Part shown: piece by piece, positions 57,509-64,000 of the stretch
Layout of the letters: every line of letters begins with the position of its first letter
Numbering within the stretch: position 1 is the stretch's first letter
NCBI GenBank assembly: GCA_039707655.1
Contig: CM077663.1
Span: 434,575,830-434,639,829, forward strand
DNA from: Elymus sibiricus
Lineage: Eukaryota; Streptophyta; Magnoliopsida; Poales; Poaceae
DNA length: 64,000 bases
Reading direction: 5' to 3'
Position numbers and translations under genes: made by a program
The notes under the pieces: generated by a model
What the model was told of the DNA's origin: nothing
What the model saw: only the letters and a program-made list of their open reading frames with translations
Database searches by the model: none

Positions 57509-58314
57509 ATGGAGTTTAGGTTGCAATATTTGTTTCGTCTTTATAATGTCTTTCGTGAAAACAAGGATTCCGAAAATTGTGCTCAATTGGTAGAGGAAGA
57601 AATTACGAAAGTACTTAATGAGAATTCCTTGAATGACGAGCATGATTGCAATATTGCTAGTATGAATTCTCTGAATATTCATGATGCTAATCATATGCAA
57701 AGCTACAAGCTTGGGGATGCTATGTTTGATGAAGATGATATGTTTAGTCCCCCAAGTTTTGATGAGCAAATTTATTATGATGAAAGCATGCCTCCTATTT
57801 ATGATGATTATTGTGATGACATGTATGCTATAAAAATAATGATAACCATGAAACTTGTCATCATGATTTTAATTTTCAATTGGATTATGCTTCACATGAT
57901 AGTTATTTTTTTGAGTTTGCTCCCACTATTTTGAATGAGAAGAAAATTGCTTATGTGGAGAGTGACAAATTTTCTATGCTTGTAGATCATGAAGATATTG
58001 CTTTATGTGATAGTTATGTTGTGAAATTCCTTCATGATACTACTGAAAATTATTATGAGGGAGGAGTATATGCTTGTAAGAATTGCAATAATATCAAGTT
58101 TCCTCTCTATGTGTTGAAAATCTTGAAGTTTTGCTTGTTTTACCTTCCTATGCTAGTTGATTCTTGTTCCCATAAGTTGTTTTCTCACAAAATCCCTATG
58201 CATATGAAGTGGGTTAGGCTTAAATGTGCTTTTCATATGCTTCATGATGCTCTCTTGCATGTTTCAATTCTTATCTTTTATGTGAGCATCATTGAAATCA
58301 TCATGCCTAGCTAA
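57509..58314 (+). pseudogene. Acidic ORF of element G, one frameshift
   Basis: An ORF starting MEFRLQYLFRLYNVFREN soon after the primer-binding site. It reads openly to about 57830 (DEDDMFSPPSFDEQIYYDES, IYDDYCDDMYAIK), shifts frame within an A-rich run, and continues openly to 58314 (YASHDSYFFEFAPTILNEKK, HEDIALCDSYVVKFLHDTTE, YACKNCNNIKFPLYVLKILK, ending IIEIIMPS). With one frameshift it makes about 268 residues, acidic and Tyr-rich in the first half and hydrophobic near the end. No retroelement enzyme motif is present. It resembles the relic at 50949-52227. It may be a remodelled gag or an accessory protein; function unknown. Confidence 0.55.
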
Positions 58315-58319
58315 AAGGC

Positions 58320-61300
58320 ATTAAAGAAAAGTTCTTGTTGGGAGGCAACCCAACACTTTTACTTTCTGTTTTTTCACATGATTAAGCTACTGTTGTAATC
58401 ATGTTTTATGCCTTTTATTTCAATAAAGTGCCAAGTAAAGCCTTTGGGATGACTCACAAGATGAGTAGAATTGATGCTGAACCAAAACAGAAACTTTTGA
58501 CTCCAGTATAGGAATTTTAGTTTTATACACAGTCTTGATATACAAATTCTTCAGGTTGTCCTAATGTTTCAGAATTTTTAGATACAGGGAAGTATGGTTA
58601 CGCTACAGATCTTCACAGACTGTTCTGTTTTTGACAGATTCTGTTTTGCATGCATAGTTTGCTTGTTTTAGTGTTCCCATAGCTTATATTCAGTGATATA
58701 AATTATGGGAATGATAGAATACAGTAGGTATTATGTGAGAACAATTATGAATCTTGTCTTGCCAGTACCTAAGTGAATGATATTTATTTATTACACTAAC
58801 CCTTCTCACGAAGTTCCGTTAAGTTTTGTGTGATTGAAGTTTTCAAGTTTTGGGTGAGACACCGATATGAGGAGAATAAGGAGTGACAAGAACCTAAGCT
58901 TGGGGATGCCCAAGGCACCCCCAAGGTAATATCCATGGAAGACTCAAGTGCCTAAGCTTGGGGATGCCCCGGAAGGCATCCCCTCTTTCGTCTTCAACAT
59001 TATCGGTATATCTTACTTAGAGCTATATTTTTATTCGTTACATAATATGTGCTTTGCTTGGATCATCATTATATTTTGTTATTTTCTGTTAGGTGTTATT
59101 TATAATCTTGTTTTTCAATAAAAATTTCCAAGAATTGCCTTTAGGATGCTTGCATTGCATGTTTCGATGTGTGCTGTGTAAAAACAGAAACTTTTGCTGT
59201 AGTGTTTGAATTTTCATATTTTACTGGAACGTGGAACGTTTCTGAATTTTTTACACAGTATTTTAATATAAACTATTTAGCATGTCCTAAATTTTCATAA
59301 TTTGTTTAGTTACATAAGTACACTGGTTTAATAGATTGCTACAGACTGCTTTGTTTGGACAGATTGCTGTCATAGTTTTGTTATCTACTTATCCTATAGT
59401 TTCCATATCCTTTATTGGTAGATATAAATGGTGCAAATGATAGTAAACAGTAGATAATGTTTGAAAATTATTGTGCAACTTGTCTTGGCAGTACATGAAG
59501 TGTTGATTTATTCTTATGTGTACTAACCTATGTCACGAGTTCTTTTCGAGTTTTGTGTGGATGAAGTTTTTGAGAATAGGTGAAACCATGATATGAGAAG
59601 ATTGAACGAGATACAAAAGCTCAAGCTTGGGGATGCCCAAGGCACTCCAAGTAAATATTTCAAGAAGTCTCAAGCATCTAAGCTTGGGGATGCTACGCAT
59701 CCCACCTCTCTTCATCAACAATTATCGGTTAGCCTATGTTGAGCCCAAATTTTTATTCGTTCACATGATGCGTGCTATTCTTGGAGTGATATTTTTCTTT
59801 TGCTTGCTGTTTGAATAAAATACTTAAGATCTGAAATTCTTAGATGAGAGAGTCTTCACATAGTTATTTAAAATTTTGACTACTCATTGATCTTCACTTA
59901 TATCTTTTTGGAGTAGTTTGTCAATTTGCTCTAGTACTTCACTTATATCTTTTTAGAGCACGGCGGTGGTTTTATTTTATAGAAATTGTTGAACTCTCAT
60001 GCTTCACTTATGTTATTTTGAGAGTCTCTAAACAGCATGGTAATTTTCTTAGGTTATGAATTTAGTCCTAATATGATGGACATCCAAGAGAGATATAATA
60101 AAAACTTTCATATAAAGTGCATTGAATACTATGAGAAGTTTGATTCCTTATGATTGTTTTGAGATATAAAGATGGTAATATTAGAGACATGCTAGTGAGT
60201 AATTGTGGATTGGTAGAAATACTTGTGTTAAAGTTTGTGATTCCCGTAGCATGCACGTATGGTGAACCATTATGTGACGAAGTCGGAGCATGATTTATTT
60301 ATTGAATGTCTTCCTTTGTGTGGAGGTCGGGATCGTGCGATGGTTAACTCCTACCAACCCTTCCCCTAGGAGCATGCGTCTAATACTTTGCTTTGATAAC
60401 TAATAAACTTTTGCAATAAGTATGTGAGTTCTTTATGACTAATGTGAGTCCATGGATTACACGCACTCTCACCCTTCCACCTTTGCTAGCCTCTCTAGTA
60501 CCGCGCAACTTTCGCCGGTGCATTACACCCACCATATATCCTTCCTCAAAACAGCCACCATACCTACCTATTATGGCATTTCCATAGCCATTCTGAGATA
60601 TATTGCCATGCAACTTCCACCGTTCCGTTTATTATGACACGCATCATCATTGTCATATTGCTTTGCATGATCATGTAGTTGACATCGTATTTGTGGCAAA
60701 GCCACCGTTCATATTTTTTTATACATGTCACTCTTGAGTCATTGCACATCCCAGTACACCGCCGGAGGCATTCATATAGAGTCATATGTTGTTCAAGTAT
60801 CGAGTTGTAAATCTTCAGTTGTAAGTAAATAAAAGTGTGATGATCATCATTATAGAGCATTGTCCCATGTGAGGAAAGGATGATGGAAGCTATGATTCCC
60901 TCACAAGTTGGGATGAGTCTCCGGACTTCACAAAAAATAAAAGAGGCCAGAGAAGCCCAAATAAAAAAAAGGCCAAAGATGCCCACCAAAAAAAGGGGGA
61001 AATAAAAAAATGAGAGAAAAGAAAGAAGGGGCAATGCTACTATCTTTTTTCCACACTTGTGCTTCAAAGTAGCACCATGATCTTCATGATAGAGAGTCTC
61101 CTATATTGTCACTTTCATATACTAGTGGGAATTTTTCATTATAGAACTTGGCTTGTATATTCCAATGATGGGCTTCCTCAAAATTGCCCTAGGTCTTCGT
61201 GAGCAAGCAAGTTGGATGCACACCCACTTAGTTTCGTTTTGAGCTTTCATACACTTTTAGCTCTAGTGCATCCGTTGCATGGCAATCCCTACTCACTCAC

Positions 61301-61810
61301 ATCGATATCTATTGATGGGCATCTCCATAGCCCATTGATACGCCTAGTTGGTGTGAGATTATCTCCTTCTTTTTTGTCTTCTCCACAACCACCATATTCT
61401 ATTCCACCTATAGTGCTATGTCCATGGCTCACGCTCATGTATTGCGTGAGAGTTGAAAGAGTTTGAGAATACTAAAGTATGAAACAATTGCTTGGCTAAA
61501 ACCGGGGTTGTGCATGATTTAATACTTTGTGTGATGAAGATGGAGCATAGCCAGACTATATGATTTTGTAGGGATAACTTTCTTTGGCCATGTTATTTTG
61601 AGAAGACATGATTGCTTTATTAGTATGCTTGAAGTATTATTGTTTTTATGTCAACATTAAACTTTTGTTTTGAATCTTATGGATCTGAATATTCATGCCA
61701 CAATAAATAAAATTACATGGATGAATATGTTAGGTAGCATTCCACATCAAAAATTCTGTTTTTATCATTTACCTACTCGAGGACGAGCATGAATTAAGCT
61801 TGGGGAAGCT
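58320..61810 (+). other. Element G non-coding region with two ~720-bp modules
   Basis: 3.5 kb without a gene. Two diverged direct repeats, about 58380-59100 and 59100-59820, each run from a TTTCAATAAA stretch to an AAGCTTGGGGATGC hairpin segment. The first module ends with a perfect stem-loop, arms GGGGATGCC (58960-58968) and GGCATCCCC (58975-58983). Then come three copies of a CTTCACTTATATCTTTTTGAGAG-like motif (59890-60025, shortened here), a block matching 45800-46150 (minus), a purine tract (60960-61045) and the polypurine tract at 61797-61810. Confidence 0.75.
58960..58983 (+). other. Conserved perfect hairpin
   Basis: Nine-base arms GGGGATGCC and GGCATCCCC with a six-base loop. The same hairpin is perfect at 46894-46917 (minus) and near-perfect at 6247-6270 (minus). 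Retention in three independent insertions, while the surroundings have drifted, suggests a structural role in the element RNA. Confidence 0.7.
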
Positions 61811-62252
61811 TGATACGTCTCCAACGTATCTATAATTTTTGATTGTTCCATGCTATTATATTATCCATCTTGGATGTTTTATTTGCATTTATATGCTATT
61901 TTATATTATTTTTGGGACTAACCTATTAACCTAGAGCCCAGTGCTACTTTCTATTTTTTCCTTGTTTTTAAGTTTTACAGAAAAGGAATATCAAACGGAG
62001 TCCAAACAAAATAAAAACTTACGATGATTTTTTATGGACCAGAAGAAGCCCACAGGGCATTGGAGTTGGGACACAAGATACTCTTTGTTATTTGGTTGCA
62101 GGGTTTGAGAGAGACCATCTTCATCCTACGCCTCCCACGGATTGATAAACCTTAGGTCATCCACTTGAGGGAAATTTGCTACTGTCCTACAAAACTCTGC
62201 GCTTGGAGGCCCAACACGAGTCTACAAGAAGAAGGTTGCATAGTAGACATCA
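61811..62252 (+). repeat. Element G 3' LTR, short form
   Basis: 442 bp, the partner of 56940-57383 with a three-base indel in the GGTTGCAGGG region, followed by the GCACA duplication (62253-62257). Confidence 0.93.
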
Positions 62253-63090
62253 GCACAACAGGTTTCTTATAAAAACTCAAGTTATAGGTATAGTTGGTGG
62301 TCGTGCCCGTAAGGAACTTATGACGCTTCATAGCATCAAAGTCTAAATACTGAGTGGGTAGGATCGGGTCATTAGGCCATGGTGAAACATTTAATCTCTC
62401 AGCTAAACGAGAAGCATAGATTCCTCCATAAAAATTACCACTAGCAGCATTAAGCTGCAACCTCCATGCAAAAATTGCATCAAGATTATAATCCTTACTC
62501 CCAGTTATGTCAGAGTGTAGGAGACTCAAATCATGAGCGCATAGTGTACTACAATCTTGTTTGCCTACAACACAGTTACCGTTAAAAAGCGCAAAATATT
62601 GTAGTGATGGAAAATGGATACTGTTAATTCTCCCTTGCGTAACCCCTCTATTTTCGCCAAAGCAAAGATTAACTAAAAATGACTTGTACTCAGATTTTGT
62701 GGGTTCATCGAGGGAACCCTCAAATGGAAGTTTGCATGCATCGCTAAACATCTCTAATGGCATGGTAGAGGAGTGATCGTACAGGTTAAACGAAACTCTA
62801 GACTCACTAGGAAAATATTTAAATCTCTTTGTGAAGGTTTTCGTAAGCTCGAGGTGTTGGGGGCACTTATCTATGATGAAGGAAGCAAGCCCTGTGTTGT
62901 GGATAAATAGATAAAACTCCTCCTTAATACCTGCACCTTCCATGAACTCGTCGCAAGGCCACAAGCATGGTTTGGTAGCGGCATCTCGCATCGAGATTTC
63001 GCTTGGTTCTACATAAGACTGTTGAACTGAGCTTCCACTTGACAAGGCTCTCGAGGATCTCATCCTCGAAGAACTCCTAAAGAATTGCAT
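62253..63090 (-). CDS. Third ORF of element D, N-terminal piece
   Basis: This starts MQFFRSSSRMRSSRALSSGS at 63090 on minus, soon after a splice-acceptor-like TTTTCTAG (63099-63106). It continues for 279 codons to the point where element G inserted. The product shows CLWPCDEFMEGAGIKEEF, FIIDKCPQHLELTKTFTKRF, VSFNLYDHSSTMPLEMFSDA and GRINSIHFPSLQYFALFNG, a pattern I associate with the plant-transposon proteins of Athila-like elements in the env position. I see no signal peptide or transmembrane segment. The open frame reads 25 codons into element G before a stop, so a truncated product with a foreign tail is possible. The rest of the gene is at 56759-56934. Confidence 0.75.
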
Positions 63091-63098
63091 TTTTATTC

Positions 63099-63328
63099 CT
63101 AGAAAATTTCTAAAAAAATTTAGTCCACAAATTTTTTGTCAACAAAACTTTGTAAGATTGTTAGTAGCTACTCCCAAGCATGCATAGAGGCCATATTAAG
63201 CATTCAAACTACTTAGAACTCTAAGAATTCAACATGCAAGCCCATCTACAGCAGCACCAAGAGTGGCTAATTACTCTAAAAATAACCCACTAAAAAAAAC
63301 TAATTGGAGCAATGGAGGAGTCACATAC
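63099..63328 (-). other. Possible 230-base leader intron of the third ORF
   Basis: On minus, a strong donor GTATGT (63328-63323) and a T-rich stretch ending TTTTCTAG (acceptor AG at 63100-63099) frame 230 AT-rich bases directly upstream of the ATG at 63090. Base composition and both sites fit a plant intron. No transcript evidence is available here. Confidence 0.45.
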
Positions 63329-63399
63329 CAAGAAGCAATCCCTCCAAACAGTTTCGGAAATGGAGCTTCGAGCAAAGAGATCGAAATCCGTGGGTTTGA

Positions 63400-63740
63400 G
63401 AGCAAGAACACGAAAATGGTGGCTGTGGTGATTTTTTGCTGGAGGTGGGTGGTGATGTGGGCTAAAGAGATAAGTGAGGGGGCCCACGTGGGGGCCACAA
63501 CCCACCAGGGCGCGCCCTGGTGTCTTGTGGGCACCAGGGGCACCCCCCTCAGGTATTATTTGCACCAAAAATTCTTAAATATTCGGAAAAAACTCGTGTT
63601 AAATTTTCAGGGCATTCTGAGAATTTTTATTTTTGGGTCATTTTTTATTGCACGGAGAAAACAGAAAACAGGATAAACATGGCATTTTATTTTATTCTAC
63701 TAACTAAAACAGAAAATAAAAGGTGGAAACAGAGAATGGT
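63400..63740 (-). promoter_or_regulatory. Internal U3-like promoter block of element D
   Basis: This segment resembles the U3 part of D's own LTR. CACAACCCACCAGGGCGC (63496-63513) equals 54355-54372, and GCGCCCTGGTGTCTTGTG (63512-63529) recurs within 54389-54407. A weaker match of the CTCCAAAAAGTTT...CCGAGAACTTTTATTT type follows on the far side. It lies upstream of a short leader, the candidate intron and the third ORF. I see no clear TATA box. Confidence 0.5.
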
Positions 63741-63865
63741 GCTTACTAGATTCCCCAACTTCATACATCTCAAAAATGATCCATTAATAAGGTTGATCAA
63801 GTCTTATTAACAACCACTTCCGATTGGCATGAAACCGAAAAACTTTCTTAAAACACTAAGTTACC

Positions 63866-64000
63866 TCAATGGGGATGTGCATATCCCCAACAATAAGTAT
63901 ATCATATTTCTTTTTGGCAGTAGGTAGAGGTAATTGAAAAATTCCAATAGTGATGGTCGGAGATTCTTCAATAGCATTTACACCATTCACTTGGAATTGC
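63866..64000 (-). CDS. C-terminal end of an upstream ORF of element D
   Basis: The frame on minus is open from the window edge for 44 codons and ends with TAG at 63866-63868. The readable part includes QFQVNGVNAIEESPTITIGI and ends GDMHIPIEVT. From its position before the third ORF it should be the end of the gag-pol polyprotein, but the piece is too short to recognise a domain. Confidence 0.45.

Larger units (their letters stand above)
56940..62252 (+). mobile_element. Non-autonomous Athila-like Gypsy, element G
   Basis: A complete 5,313-bp element with GCACA duplications (56935-56939 and 62253-62257). The LTRs are short, 56940-57383 (444 bp) and 61811-62252 (442 bp). A tRNA-Asp primer-binding site (57394-57411) and polypurine tract (AAGCTTGGGGAAGCT before 61811) are intact. 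Inside is one frameshifted acidic ORF (57509-58314) and 3.5 kb of non-coding sequence with duplicated modules and a hairpin. There is no gag knuckle, protease, polymerase or integrase. It must have used another element's proteins. By eye the LTRs differ at roughly 16 sites. Confidence 0.92.
53232..64000 (-). mobile_element. Athila-like Gypsy element D, 3' part
   Basis: The downstream part of a minus-strand Gypsy whose gag-pol lies beyond the window. On minus the order is: end of an upstream ORF (64000-63866), a promoter-like block and possible intron (63740-63099), a 337-codon third ORF interrupted by element G (63090-62253 and 56934-56759), a 2.1-kb non-coding 3' region (56758-54648) and the 3' LTR (54647-53232). 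This is the gene order of Athila-like elements carrying an env-position ORF. Confidence 0.8.

Overview
The window looks like intergenic DNA from a large-genome grass of the Triticeae (wheat, Aegilops, rye or barley type). It is almost entirely nested LTR retrotransposons, and I see no intact host gene, tRNA, rRNA or CRISPR array. The assignment rests on a BARE1/WIS/Angela-type Copia element with the LTR start TGTTGGAAATATGCCCTA, a Maximus-like (Sirevirus) Copia element, and several Athila-like Gypsy elements whose primer-binding sites match the 3' end of plant tRNA-Asp. Family names are from memory and unsearched; coordinates, target-site duplications (TSDs) and frames were read from the sequence.

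Layout. 1-646 is the 3' end of a Gypsy LTR on +, followed by a decayed Copia gag-pol piece (647-2742). 2743-8236 holds minus-strand Gypsy remains: an LTR, a long non-coding 3' internal region and a piece of a second LTR type. 8354-44963 is one Angela-type Copia element (TSD CCTTA) expanded from about 8.9 kb to 36.6 kb by two later insertions. The first is a non-autonomous Gypsy (10024-20147, TSD CGCTT) in its 5' LTR, itself holding a Helitron-like insert with gene-like sequence. The second is a Maximus-like Copia on minus (24432-42056, TSD GGTGA) in its reverse transcriptase. That second insert is a head-to-tail array of three LTRs and two internal regions.

44969-50825 is a minus-strand Athila-like element (LTR, PBS, gag-protease relic, 3' region) with a Stowaway MITE at 47594-47850. 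50826-53231 is the 5' end of another minus-strand Gypsy. 53232-64000 is the 3' part of a further minus-strand Athila-like element: LTR, 3' region, a 337-codon third ORF and the tail of an upstream ORF. That third ORF is cut by a young non-autonomous Gypsy on + (56940-62252, TSD GCACA).

How it works together. No element in the window carries a complete intact gag-pol, so any mobility would need proteins supplied from elsewhere. The most interesting signals concern gene organisation inside the elements. The third ORFs of both the Copia (28555-26435 and 36614-34494) and the Gypsy element (63090-56759) sit behind an LTR-like promoter block and a possible leader intron, as if each had its own transcription unit. 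Others are the three-LTR array, a mobile family with a deleted 444-bp LTR, and an unrecognised acidic protein family shared by two non-autonomous elements.
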